Made by a program: the position numbers and the translations under genes
In this document: positions 33,335 to 48,403 of the stretch, piece after piece
Position numbering within the stretch: the first letter of the stretch is position 1
How the letters are laid out: each line of letters starts with the position of its first letter
Source of the DNA: Hypsibius dujardini
Lineage: Eukaryota; Tardigrada; Eutardigrada; Parachela; Hypsibiidae
NCBI GenBank assembly: GCA_001579985.1
Contig: LRSR01010099.1
Span: 1-64,000 of the forward strand
Reading direction: 5' to 3'
DNA: 64,000 bases
Notes under the pieces: model-generated
The model's database searches: none
What the model was told of the DNA's origin: nothing
Seen by the model: the letters and a program-made list of their open reading frames with translations, nothing else

Positions 33335-33370
33335 TTTCCCTCCCCCTCCCCCCGGGGGGGGGGAGGGCAC
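33335..33370. repeat. C-run/G-run palindrome
   Basis: CCCTCCCCCTCCCC is directly followed by a run of ten G and GAGGGCA. It could form a hairpin or quadruplex. It may also be a site of assembly uncertainty. Confidence 0.7.
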
Positions 33371-33650
33371 TTCCGCGAACTTCAACCCTGCGTACCCTGA
33401 GTATGAGTCATTTTCATCAATCTCGCCTATCCTGATTCAGCAATAGAAGATACCCGCTCGGAATAAGCACCCCAAGTGCCCAAGGCAATTTAGAGTTCTC
33501 TCTTCAATCGGAACCCTATGGTTGAAGCTCTTGGTTGAAGTTTTATCCAGTGCACTAAGAAGTTGAAAGCGACCGAGTCAGGAGTTTTTAATGTCGTGAA
33601 AATTGAAGCACAGTAAAATAAAGTAATAGAATTTGTGTGGAACGAGGCCT

Positions 33651-34835
33651 CTACGAAGGAGTGCTTCGATGGTCCATCGCCAGCAGTTGTATCTCTGGTG
33701 GGGATACCTTCCTCCTCGGAAGCTTGCATGTGAGAACCGCGGCAATGCCGGCCCGGAAGTCTCGATTAAGAAGTGCGTAGATGACCTGTAGCAATGAATG
33801 ACGTTTTCTTTTCGCACAAAAGCGTGAATTTGCAAATGCGCAAATTTCGGTGTTCAACCCTCGAGCAGCCCATGATTCTCCACCTTGACTTACCGGATTT
33901 CCGGCTACTCCCAATTGTAGCACCCAACGGACGTAAAAATAAGACCTTGGATCGGCCGTATAGATGTCCTTAAAGAATGCCGTCAAAATGGGATGCGGTA
34001 GATAAGTCAAAGCGAACCAGACGACGCTGACAAACAACATTACAGCCAACCGAAAGCGCCGGGCTTGCTGCACCTGACTCGCCGCCCTAGATGGTGGCGC
34101 CACCTGACTCGCCGCCCTGAACGGTGGCGCCACCAAATGCCCCGGCTGGCCATTCATCTTCCGCAGTACAATCGTCCCAAAAATGACGACATAACTCACA
34201 CCCATAATTCCCATCGGAAGGTAAACTCCGAGGACCGAATGGAGTACCGCGAATGAATTCGAGCCCTCCGGGTTGTATTGGCAGCCTCCAAAGGGGAGGG
34301 ACGAAACGTAGGAATGAACCCTCGCACCGAGTGGATACGCGTTGATGCCGAACGAAATGAGATATCCCGCGAAAACACTCCAAAGCATGACGGACTTGGT
34401 ATTGATCAGTTTGTAGTGCAGCGGTAAGATTATTGCGACGAAGCGGTTCACGGCCAGTGCACATTCCTGCCAGACGAAAGCGTGAGTGATGAAAAAATAG
34501 TATACATTGAAAAGGCAAAAGTTTTTCGGCAACAGTCCGTACTGCCGGTAGAGTAACGCCACGAAGGCGGGAGGATGCACTGAGACCGCCAACAGAATGT
34601 TGATGATTACTAAATTAGCCACAAGAATGTTCGTTCGCTTTCTCAGCGGCGGATAGGTGACGATTGCAATCAGACAGACTAGATTTGAGAAGAGTCCAGC
34701 CAAGCAAATTACACTACCAAAAGCAATATAGAAAATGAGGTTGGAATAGTACTTGTCCCAAAAGTACTTTCGCGATTCCATAAATGTGTAGTTAGTTAGG
34801 AGGAAAGAGCTGTTGTAGTACGAGCTCACTTCCAT
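33651..34835 (-). CDS. Rhodopsin-like orphan GPCR (subfamily 2, copy b)
   Basis: Exons 34835-33894 and 33785-33651 give 358 residues. The 108-nt intron (donor GTAAGT, acceptor TTGCTACAG) is a multiple of three with no stop, so an unspliced frame also reads through. The paralogs have an intron at the same site and phase, and splicing restores the TM7 sequence GNPVIYALLNRDFRAG. The N-terminus has N-glycosylation sites (NSS, NYT). The TM3 region reads HAFVWQECALAVNRFVAI, with NR in place of DRY. Loop 3 contains a repeated 10-residue unit (APPxRAASQV). The open frame extends upstream to a methionine at 35000, but the one at 34835 fits the paralog length better. Confidence 0.85.
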   Translation of the reverse strand: MEVSSYYNSSFLLTNYTFMESRKYFWDKYYSNLIFYIAFGSVICLAGLFSNLVCLIAIVTYPPLRKRTNILVANLVIINILLAVSVHPPAFVALLYRQYGLLPKNFCLFNVYYFFITHAFVWQECALAVNRFVAIILPLHYKLINTKSVMLWSVFAGYLISFGINAYPLGARVHSYVSSLPFGGCQYNPEGSNSFAVLHSVLGVYLPMGIMGVSYVVIFGTIVLRKMNGQPGHLVAPPFRAASQVAPPSRAASQVQQARRFRLAVMLFVSVVWFALTYLPHPILTAFFKDIYTADPRSYFYVRWVLQLGVAGNPVSQGGESWAARGLNTEICAFANSRFCAKRKRHSLLQVIYALLNRDFRAGIAAVLTCKLPRRKVSPPEIQLLAMDHRSTPS

Positions 34836-35944
34836 GATCGAACGTATTTTTATGAGCAAATAATAATTCACGCTCCGTAGGATGAGAGAATGGCGAGGAA
34901 AAAAGGATGCGGATTCTGGGGTTCGTGAGGGAGGAGGATGATGATGAACGAATAGATGTATCTTCCCCTCGGTTAGAGTCGTTCGATCCTCGTGTGACAT
35001 TTACAGCAGCGCATCCCGAATATAAAGCAAACAAATGTCAACTAATCCTTTTATTTTCATTTCCGCCTTTTTTGCTGCATGATTTGAATGATTTAGCGGA
35101 ATACGCGAGTTACAGATAAAGGGATCTGTCAGACAAACAACGGGAATTCACCTGGGACAAGGTGGTACGATCTAGCCCCGGTACATACCGGGGCCGGTAT
35201 ATACCCCGTTATTATTGAATATCCGAGCTAATCGCTCACGTTGGTCACGTTAATTCAATTTTATTCCTACTGCAACGGCAAGTAAACCCGCTGATCGCAC
35301 TGTCAACCAATAATGTCATGCTCAATCGTGACCATCACGGGTTAAGCTTTGCCGACTAAATTCTGGAGGAGCCATATTCGCTCCCGGTCAACTACAGTGC
35401 AACCGTTCTCGTACGCGTTTAACTAGAAAATTAGTCACATAACTATTTCCGACGAAAGTGTAACACGAAGGACAGGGGAGTAAGATCTTTATTCCTTATT
35501 GGCATCGTTGGTACCGAAGGTGAACCTCAGCCAAGGAACGGCCACAAATCCATCGTTAAGAAAACTTTCGGACAGTTTCTTAAAAGCAGAGTAGAAAGAA
35601 CATCGACGAGAAAGAAGGAAACTGTAAAGACTAAATGGTGCGCAACAATGTTTATGGTCGCGACGGACCGCGCACATACACGCGAGGGATTCGGTGAATA
35701 CACGACAATTAAAGGGCGTGGTCTGGCAAGACCGAGTGCAGAAAAGTCGTCAATAGTTATAAGCTAATTTAAGGAGCTAGTTTAGTCCCATTTGTATATT
35801 TGCATACGAACTGCATTGAGGTAGAGATATGGAAGCATTTCAAACAACTGTTATTCAAAGATGGCACAAATAAAATGTAGCGAACGAGCGAACGCTGCGA
35901 GACGAATGAAAACAGTAGATCCCAGGAAGTTTAATTATTCAATA
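34836..35944. other. intergenic, no gene seen
   Basis: No gene is supported between the GPCR and the nuclear receptor. A frame continuing upstream of 34835 is open but His/Pro-rich and is probably 5' UTR. A small inverted pair GTACATACCGGGG/CCGGTATATACC lies near 35180-35206. Confidence 0.45.
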
Positions 35945-36803
35945 TTATCTGCTTTGTTCGTTGTAGAGAGCGCTTACACGGCTGAGATGAGCCAAGACAG
36001 ACTTGAATTTCGTATACATTTCATCCGCCGTGGATGCTCCTGAGCGTCGTTTAAAGGCCTGAAGCATGACTTCATGCATGATCCGGCACAGTTTCTGCAC
36101 TTTGTTGCGATCCTGTAGACCGACTCGCTCTGCGAATAAAAGACCCCATAGTTATTGCAAAATGTATGTGGTTCTTCGAATATGAGAACCTCCGAAACGT
36201 AATCACCTGACCTGAACAAAGAACAATAATGGTTCGAAAGATGTTTAATTCCAGAAATGACAGCTGGCAACTATTCATTTCATCCGCATAAGCCATCATG
36301 GCATTGATCATGGTATTAGACATGAAATTTGACATCAAAGCTCGTGTGTAATGCAGAGGACGCTCGACACCGGGAAGTTGTAGCATGATGTAGCTTTCGT
36401 TATTGACCAAGAATGCCGCATTTCGGACCTAGTCAAAAATTGTGTTTGCTGAAGCACGAAAACAAACAGGTTTCAACCTTTACAGGAACATTAAAGGAAG
36501 AACAAACTTGCCATCCATATTTCGAAGATAGACTGTTCCACCAGGAGGGTCGCATCGGACTTATTCAAATCGGAGAAACCAGGAATTTTTTCCATAAACG
36601 AATAGACCCGGGCCATAATACCGGTAAGAACTGTCTCAAGGCAATCTCGAATCCTGAGAGGCGTTACATTTGGATCTAGAGGCGTGTCCTTTTAATGAGA
36701 AATAATTCGTTTTAGAACACTGATATACCAATAACTGTCTGTCTGTGTGTCGGTCTGTTTGTCTGTGTGTCTAAGTGTCTGTCTGTGTGTCTGTGTGTCT
36801 GTG

Positions 36804-36840
<37 letters not shown>

Positions 36841-38280
36841 GTGTGTCTGTCTGTGTGTCTGTCTGTGTGTCTGTCTGACTGTCTGACTGTCTGTCTGACT
36901 GTCTGTCTGTCTGTTTGTCTGTTTGTCTATCTGTCCCACCATCAGCCCGCCTCCTGCCTACTTGCCTGTCTAACTTTCTGACTTACCTCTGTCAAGCGCC
37001 CCGCTTGCCAAGTCTGTACCACAATATCAACGGCCTCGCTGGCCGACGGCCCACAGATGTTGATCCCCTCGCGGTCTACGATTTGAACTATTATTTCTAG
37101 CATGTCCTCTCCCGTCTGTATGAGGTCGCTCTGTCTGCTTCCTCGTTTATCTGGGGACTCAGATTGCATGGTGCAAATTGAAGGCGGAAGATGATCATTC
37201 ACAGCGGAATTCATAAGTAAATTGTTATGAATTTTGCATAATCCGGGACAGTTGTCGCTATCCTCTGTCGCAGACATGGGCGAGATTCCCCGCAAGTTAG
37301 CAGAGAGTTCTGATAGGGTTGGCCCCGCAACTGAGAATTTGAACGAACTTTCACTGTTCGGAACCGAGGTAAGATCCGGCACCACTCGATTCCGAGTCGC
37401 GTTGTCACGTTCGATGGCTTCGCGTTCCTTTTCTTTTTTTGGTATGCGTCCCATTTTCACAGCTGTACCCGGCAAAAAGTCAACGTATTACGGCAAGCCC
37501 AAGAGGGTTAGTATGAAGCAGGGTTTTTTGTCTGTTGTTTCCGTGAGGTATTAGGTCAGCCTAACTGTTACGTTACACCGCTGTAAATGATAATTAGTTT
37601 ACTAGTATAATATTGTACAGCTACGTGTACAAGGTGCTAGACAGTATGGGAGTTATTAGGTCAGCCTAACTGTTACGTTACACCGCTGTAAATGATAATA
37701 TTAGATATTACTAGTGTAATATTGTACAGTTACGTGTACAAGGTGCTAGACAGTATGGGAGTTATATCAACGGACTTCCAACTGGGGTCGCTCACGACGA
37801 TTAGATTATTTTGTTGATAAAAGTAATTTTCGGTTTTACAATGTCAATAATACAGCGAAGAACATACGGACCTTCAAGCGCCATGCCGACCTGCAGACAC
37901 CGCTGAAAACGGCACGATTTGCAGCGGTTCCGGGTGTCCCTTGTGATTTCGCAGTTTCCGCCGAAAAAGCACTTGTAGTGTTGGCTTTTCGGGATGGATC
38001 TTTTAAAAAACCCCTTCAAACAAATGTGTTATGTACAAAGTTCCCACACACTTTCCACAGGAGATGAATAGATTGACATTTATTGTATTGGATCATCGTA
38101 AGAAGATGCACGCGCATACCTTGCAGCCTAAAATAGAACGCAGAGTTCAGAAAGAGTTGTTACTGGAGTGCGGACAGTAATGCTTTGGGGTACCCAACTC
38201 TATCTCATACCTTCACAGGTCGTGACACCGTAATGAACTCCCGTAGACGGGGATTTGCAAACGCGGCAAGGACTCTCCAT
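35945..38280 (-). CDS. Nuclear hormone receptor, NR1 (E75/Rev-erb-like)
   Basis: Seven exons, 38280-38211, 38127-38120, 38013-37872, 37462-36987, 36688-36512, 36428-36212 and 36129-35945, give 424 residues with all phases agreeing. The DNA-binding domain is at residues 5-70: finger 1 ligands C5, C8, C22, C25; P-box CEGCKGFFKR; finger 2 C41, C47, C57, C60; then GMALEAVKMGRIPKKEKE, the C-terminal extension typical of E75/Rev-erb. The ligand-binding domain follows a 100-residue linker and has VYSFMEKIPGFSDLNKSDA, EIWMVRNAAFLV and ERVGLQDRNKV. No activation helix 12 is visible after LAHLSRVSALYNEQSR, as in Rev-erb repressors. Exon 2 is only 8 nt and intron 5 uses a GC donor (GCAAGT). The N-terminal A/B region is almost absent. 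A ligand-regulated transcription factor in the nucleus is expected. Confidence 0.88.
36736..36932. repeat. TCTG microsatellite in nuclear receptor intron 4
   Basis: About 200 bp of TGTC/TCTG with TGTG interruptions. On the transcribed strand it reads CAGA. Confidence 0.95.
37551..37766. repeat. Tandem duplication, about 105-110 bp, in intron 3
   Basis: The block starting TTAGGTCAGCCTAACTGTTA and ending GACAGTATGGGAGTTAT occurs twice in a row in intron 3 of the nuclear receptor gene, with a few differences in the middle. Confidence 0.92.
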
Positions 38281-38339
38281 GAAAGAAAGGGTCCGCGGTA
38301 AGAGATTGCTTTCTTCCTTATGGTTTGTCATGTTTAATG

Positions 38340-38412
38340 GCGTGTTAATGGCGATAGTTAGTGTTAGTGTGTTAGTGTTAGTGTGTTAGTGTGTTAGTGT
38401 TGGCGTGTTAGT
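38340..38412. repeat. GTTAGT tandem repeat
   Basis: GTTAGTGT-type units repeat seven to eight times about 60 bp upstream of the nuclear receptor start codon. Confidence 0.85.
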
Positions 38413-38812
38413 TGGTCTTCGAGTCTGCCGATCACATCTGTCGTTGGAGCTGCAAGCACAGTCAAATTATTTTGCTCCAATAGTCCTTCCTAGGGAGACA
38501 TGTCCAGCAAATAAAACAAACAACAATCAGGGATTTACTGTGCTGGCGCAAAATATATACAGAGAAATGTGTTCGGGGAAGTCAGAAGAATTTGTAAAAG
38601 GTCCTTGAAAAAATGTCGGAAAAACAGGCAATCCGATCTAGTAATAAAGCGCGGAAAATGAGCTGGATGATATTATCAGATATAAAGTTATAGGCAGTAA
38701 TACAGACATAGGAAGCAAGTTAGCAACTTCAAATGGACACATTACCTTGAGCTAGCTATAGACATCCAAAACCACTATTAATCTGTATTTGTATTTATGT
38801 ATAGTCGTACTA

Positions 38813-38959
38813 TACTGTCGCGATTCTAGCGGCCAGGTTAGCCCCGCCTCCCCCGTGCAAGACTCTGTGACCTCACGGATTCAATTCCAGCCCGGCTGGG
38901 GCCCGGGGGTCGTAATTTACTGGTAGGGCCAAAAAACGGCCGTTAGAATCGCGACAGTA
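38813..38959. mobile_element. MITE, TACTGT group, family E, copy 2
   Basis: Ends TACTGTCGCGATTCTAGCGG and CCGTTAGAATCGCGACAGTA are nearly perfect inverted repeats. The interior CCCGGGGGTCGTAATTTACT matches in reverse the element at 20004-20202. Confidence 0.88.
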
Positions 38960-39630
38960 CAGTATACTGTATAGTGCTGAGCCCGAAGGTCTGTGTGTTT
39001 TCAACATCTCATCAGCTCAAATCAGCTCAAATCAGCAAAATTTACGATAACCGCACACAATAAAGAGGTTCACAAAACTCAGAATTCAACTGATATCAGC
39101 AAGAAATCTCCTGATTATCCACATGCGTGACGTTGTTTAAATTTTCGAGTGTCTTACCATACGTCTCCTCCAGTGACTGCTTCGTGGAGTGTCCAGACTC
39201 CAAATACAGGTACAATGCGAGAACATGAAGTGGTACCGGTAGTACAATGCGTCAAACACACTTCCAATTTCAAACTGCCGCACCTGTCGCATCACAACAA
39301 AAAAAGGGTCGTTCGAAGCTAGAACTTGATATCAATGCCCACCACCAAACCACTGAAAAAAAGAACAAATATACGGGCGTCGGTGTGGTAGTAGTACCCA
39401 CACGTCGCTCACAAAATTCGCTCTTAATTAATTGAGGATTGAGTTCCATTGAATCATGCCGCACCCATAAATGCGGCGACGACATGAACATTTGCATTCC
39501 TAGAAATAGACTTCTGATTAGATCTTACGAGGCAAAGAGATTATGCCAGCCCAGGATCATGATCAGCGAGGTACGAGTAGCACTGCTAACTATTCTGTAG
39601 TGAGTATTGAAATGACGAAGAAGTATACAT
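38960..39630. other. intergenic, no gene seen
   Basis: No supported gene or strong repeat. Confidence 0.45.
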
Positions 39631-40086
39631 TAGTGTTGGTACGGTACGGATAGAACCGCGGTTGCGGCGTCTTGGAACTGCGGTTCTGTAGTGGCCCAGT
39701 GCTGGCAGAGTTCGCAGCTTTACGGTGATAGACCCGCGGTTCCAGGGCGCGGTTCTTTAGTAAGTACTGTTGACAGGGCTGAAGTAAAACCATGATTTTA
39801 TGGTCCTGGGAAGCTTAGTTCAAAGGTGACGGAACTACGGTTCCAGGATGACGGAACCACAGTTCCAAGATGACGGAACTGCGGTTCCAAGGTGACGGAA
39901 TCACGGTTCCAAGATGACGGAACTGCGGTTCCAAGGTGACGGAACTACGGTTCCAAGGTGACGCAACTACGGTTCCAAGGTGACGGAACCATGGTTACAA
40001 GATGACGGAACCACGGTTCCAAGGTGACGGAACTGCTGTTCCGGTATACTGAAACCGCGGTTCTATTCGCACCGTACCAATACTGG
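39631..40086. mobile_element. Inverted-repeat element with 22-bp internal repeats
   Basis: The outer ends TAGTGTTGGTACGGTACGGA and TCGCACCGTACCAATACTGG are inverted copies continuing into TAGAACCGCGGTT/AACCGCGGTTCTA. Between about 39826 and 40045 the unit GGTGACGGAACTACGGTTCC repeats about ten times. It looks like a MITE with an expanded internal array. Confidence 0.8.
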
Positions 40087-41802
40087 TATACATGGTACTC
40101 TGTAAGGCAACCTGTCGCCAAAGCGGATATATAATAAGAGGCTGATTAAGCCATATTCTACGGGGAGACACGCAGTCCGCTGATACTCAGGCTGTGGTGC
40201 GTTTTCATTTGTCTATGTACGTAGATATACTAATGAGAAAATTTAGTGAGGTATAGCTCCACCTACTTATTTCGAGTTCACCAATTGGCAATAGCAGTCA
40301 ATAAGCAGTTCACGTGCTTCGGCTTTACCGAATTTTTTTGCCTCAATACACTATTTGTCGTTCAAACATTATGCCAAATGCTTCAGAGAAAGATGCAAGG
40401 AATGTTTTATAAAATTATGTTACATTTTTTTGGATGGATGAATGAGCCGCATTTCCTTTTTGGGAAAAAGGAGAAAAAACCCCAGTTCAACACAAAGTTT
40501 GTCACGCACGGGGGCCCATAAACAAACTTCAGTTCTATTCAAAACTGCCTCATTTGATTACTTATCCTCTTTGGCGTCTGCAAAATTATAAAAACACAAG
40601 GAAATCTTGGTTGTTTTCTGTACGTATTATTTTCATGTGAATTTCCAAGCAATGGGGGAAATTGCGAACTTATTTCGCTGGGAGTACAAGGCGGGAGTAG
40701 CGCATCTAACGAAGCGGCAACAACCCTACAAGGATCTGGCGCATCGAAAATGCATCGCATACTATTTTCTTGAATGGTTTGGTTGACTTATAGCTTGATT
40801 GATGTATTGTAGGTACAGTAAAAGGCCCATCAATCAATCAAATGACTAAATCACCAATAACAACATCCACGTAACATTAACTAATCAGTCAATCAATCAT
40901 AATAGTATAGCAGATAATAATAATATATCAGATAATAGCTCTTTTTTGGGTAGATAATAAGCATTTTCCCTATGAAACAAAATTACGAGGGAGAGTGCGG
41001 TATAAACACAGTAAAAGACATGTCTCTTTTAGGCGCATTTCTTTGCGAGCAGAAGTTGAGCAAATTGAAATCAAGCGTTTGCTTCAACACGAAATCTATG
41101 GCATGCCGTACAGGACAACGCATCACGTGGTCATTTATCTCTAGAATTTTCTGAATACAATTTAAAAAAATTACATCTATCTAACTCTGTAATATCCGGC
41201 CATATTCTATGCGATCGATATGGATCATCATTTTATTTTATGATTTTCCTCACTTTGCAAGGCCTGCGTGTCTGTCCGTAGACTCATGGTCTGGCTCTTA
41301 TCATTTATCCTCTTTGACCTGTCGCTTGATTGAAATCATCGAATTAACAGTATGTCAGATCTGGATGAGATGAGATTCTTCATTTCGTATTCTCTCTGAT
41401 AAAGTGCCGGACACGCAGCGTGATCACTGATGATCCTCGCTGGGAGGAAAGGCCCGGCCTGCTCGTAGAGAAGTTGGGGAACTGGAGAATTGGGCGCCTT
41501 GTAAGCAGGTTAAATCCCATTGGTTGGGCAAAGGTGCGTGCTGAGGCCTCACCCCCTGGGCGGGGTTTCGTCAAATGAATGAAAAAACGCACTTATTACT
41601 CTTACGTGTTACAGAATTTCTCGATGATCATCAAAGAGTGAAAACCAACCACTCATTTATTTATTGAAACGTGCACTTCGGGGGATATTTTTAGCACAAC
41701 CATTTCTCTGTTGTAGCATTAAATAATCTGTTACAGCGAGGTCCTCCGATGTGAATTTCAACGGAGGATCGGATTATTCAGCAGCAACATCGCTCTCCCA
41801 CA
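40087..41802. other. intergenic, no gene seen
   Basis: This is the longest stretch without a supported gene or clear repeat. Short frames at 40246-40521 and 40972-41154 lack splice context and coding composition. The right end should contain the ATG16L1 promoter. Confidence 0.5.
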
Positions 41803-45710
<3,908 letters not shown>

Positions 45711-45949
45711 TTACATTTTCTCTTGATGTTTTGGTGTTTTTTTTAAAGATTTGTTCTCCCGTGACACGCCAGAAGTGATTTTTGAGTTCTTAATTGATTC
45801 CATACAAATTCAATGCTCCCAACAAACTTTTTTGTTACATTTTTTAAAGAACACGTTTTGGCAATAATCGTTTATCCTAATTGCCACTCTCGTTGATTGC
45901 GATGACCCACGACCCGGGTTTTATAGCCAATACTGAAAGATAAACAGAT

Positions 45950-46175
45950 CAACCGACAGACAGACAAATAGACTGACAGGCATGCAGGCGGGACAGACAA
46001 ATAGACTGACAGTCAGGCAGGCGGGACAGACAGATATACAGTCAGGCATGCAGACGGGACAGACAAATAGACTGACAGGCAGGCAGGCGGGACAGACAAA
46101 TAGACTGACAGGCATGCAGGCGGGAAAGACGGACGGATATACAGTCAGGCAGGCAGGCATGCTGGAGGAGATAGA
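45950..46175. repeat. CAGA-derived minisatellite between ATG16L1 and CDC73
   Basis: Units of about 30-35 bp built from GACAGACAAATAGACTGACA and GGCAGGCAGGCGG repeat about six times, evidently grown from a tetranucleotide tract. The rest of 45711-46700 shows no gene. It holds the ATG16L1 3' UTR and the CDC73 promoter. Confidence 0.88.
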
Positions 46176-46700
46176 CAAACAGACAGAGGTGTACAGACAC
46201 TTTGTGTTACATTCTGCTTCCCTAACATCAAAATGTTTGATGCGGGGGGGGGTGGATCGGATCTGATGGAAAAGAACTCGAAACAGGGACGAGCTATGTT
46301 ACTGCTGTGTGACACGGGGGACGGCCTCTTCACATTCGAACCTGATGCTCCCAAAGCAATTGGAATTATGCTTGTTGTATTGAGGAAATAACTCAAAAGC
46401 GAACTCTAATATCAACGTATTTTTAAAGGCATTCGCTTGGTACTGCGCAAACACATTTTATTTGTTGTCATTTTGTCTGAGATTTTTGGATGTGAAATCC
46501 CCGTGTTCGTATCCTTCTGTGCTCGTATTTTCTCCTGACATTTTTTTCGAACACAAACAGCCATTTAGTCTCTAGAATCAAGCGCTTCTAGAAATCCATT
46601 CGTTCGATGCACTTCATACTCGACTTCTTGGTTCGATTTTCAACACACCGTCTAACTTATTCAAGGTTCAACTAAATTCCCTTATTGTTCTTCCACAAAC

Positions 46701-48364
46701 ATGGCCGACCCGCTCTCCATGCTGCGTGACTTCAACATCACCAAACGGGAAATTGTGGAGAGGGACGATCTCATCATCTTCGGAGATATTGCTTTCAAGA
46801 AGTCTGCCAACACCAATTATCTCGTTTACGGGTTCGTATTTTCCTATCGCGACGTCGTCGCAAATTCTTTACCATGGCGATGAATGCAGTTATGTGCTGC
46901 TATTTTCAGACTGAACGAACAGTCCGAGAATAAGGACTACTACACGCTGGGTTGCTTGGCTTACTTCTTGAAAACCCAGAAGACTCATCCCACTCACCCG
47001 CAATATGTTCGGGCAGCCACGGTGAGTCTTCGGCTTTGTTATAAATGCTGGGGGTCGATTGATTGTTTGAACTGCATCAGGTTGTGTCATGTTCTTTATG
47101 GCTTGATCCCTTGATTGATGGATTGGCTTGATCCCTTGATTGATGGATTGGCTTGATCACTTGATTGATGGATTGGCTTATCAGCTGTATCCCTCAGTGA
47201 TTCGATTTAATTAGATCTGCAGTGCCTTTATGTTACCGCTTCATTCGTCTTTTGCACGATCCTTTTATGAGTTGGTGAACATTTAAACCGTATAATGAAT
47301 TCTTGTTGTCATATGGAGTTGTTTCGTTAAAAGGTTCATTAATTGAGGGCGTTGATTGATTGAGGGCTTCATACTCGCACTACGTTAGGGCTTCGGTTGA
47401 TTGGTTGGTTCATATCGTTGATCTATCTGTCTGCAGTGATCGTCTTGTTTTGTAGAGTGAGCACATACCGGTGGTATCGCGTCCTGATCGCGCCCAATTG
47501 GAGCAGTATTTGAAGGGAGAGATCACCACCTCGGATCGGATTGACCGATACGCCCATGTGGAATTACCGGTCCCCTTCAACAAGCGCCCGGCGGAGGAGG
47601 ACAAGCCGGCTATGCGGAAGCCGCGTGTCGACGCCGAGAAGTCCGCCCGTGACCGGGAGCAGGAACGCCAACAGCGGGCGGCCAAGTTCGATGCACAGAA
47701 AGAACAGGGCGTCACAATTAGCGCCGGAAATATTGGGTAAGGAGTATTTCGGATACCAACCAGAAAAATCCCGAGTCGCTCGGAATTGTTTCTTCGATGT
47801 TAATTTGCGTCGTTGTGCGACTACGTAAACCGTATAGTGGGCATACTGTACGACCTATGTCCTCGCCTGCCGAATCTTATTCTCGTTTGCCTCGTTGCAG
47901 AAAGCTGTCCGACACCCTGACAGAAGACAAACTGGCAATCCTTCGGCTGAAGCGTCGCGCTCAGAAACGCAATGCCATCCGAACCGACACGGATGACACC
48001 GTTGGCGACTTGCCCGTGGCAGACCTTGAATCGGACGGCCTTCAGGAGATTCTTTCCCGCGAACGAATCGGTCGAACAAGAGCGGATGTGACCAAAGGGA
48101 CAAAGGACTTGTCCGCGCGGATTGGTCCCATCTTTGCCATGATCAAGGCCAAGGAGGATGGGAAGAAGATCGATGCACAAGTTAAAGCACAACAGTCTAA
48201 GGTAACAGTGCCGGAACTTACATGGTTGACCACAAAATCTGACGGGCTCTTGTTTTTTTCAGGCCGCGATACCGGCTGCAAAGTCCAGCGCACCGGCCGT
48301 GTACAGTCGGTACGACCAAGAACAGTTCAACAAGGACAATGGTAATTAATTTTGCAGGCCGTAT

Positions 48365-48403
<39 letters not shown>

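Noticed and set aside
36736-36981. Cys/Val/Ser/Leu-repeat frame (CLSVCLSV type)
   Set aside because: It is a TCTG microsatellite in a nuclear receptor intron; the same artefact appears at 45134-45541, 45921-46178 and 53486-53713.
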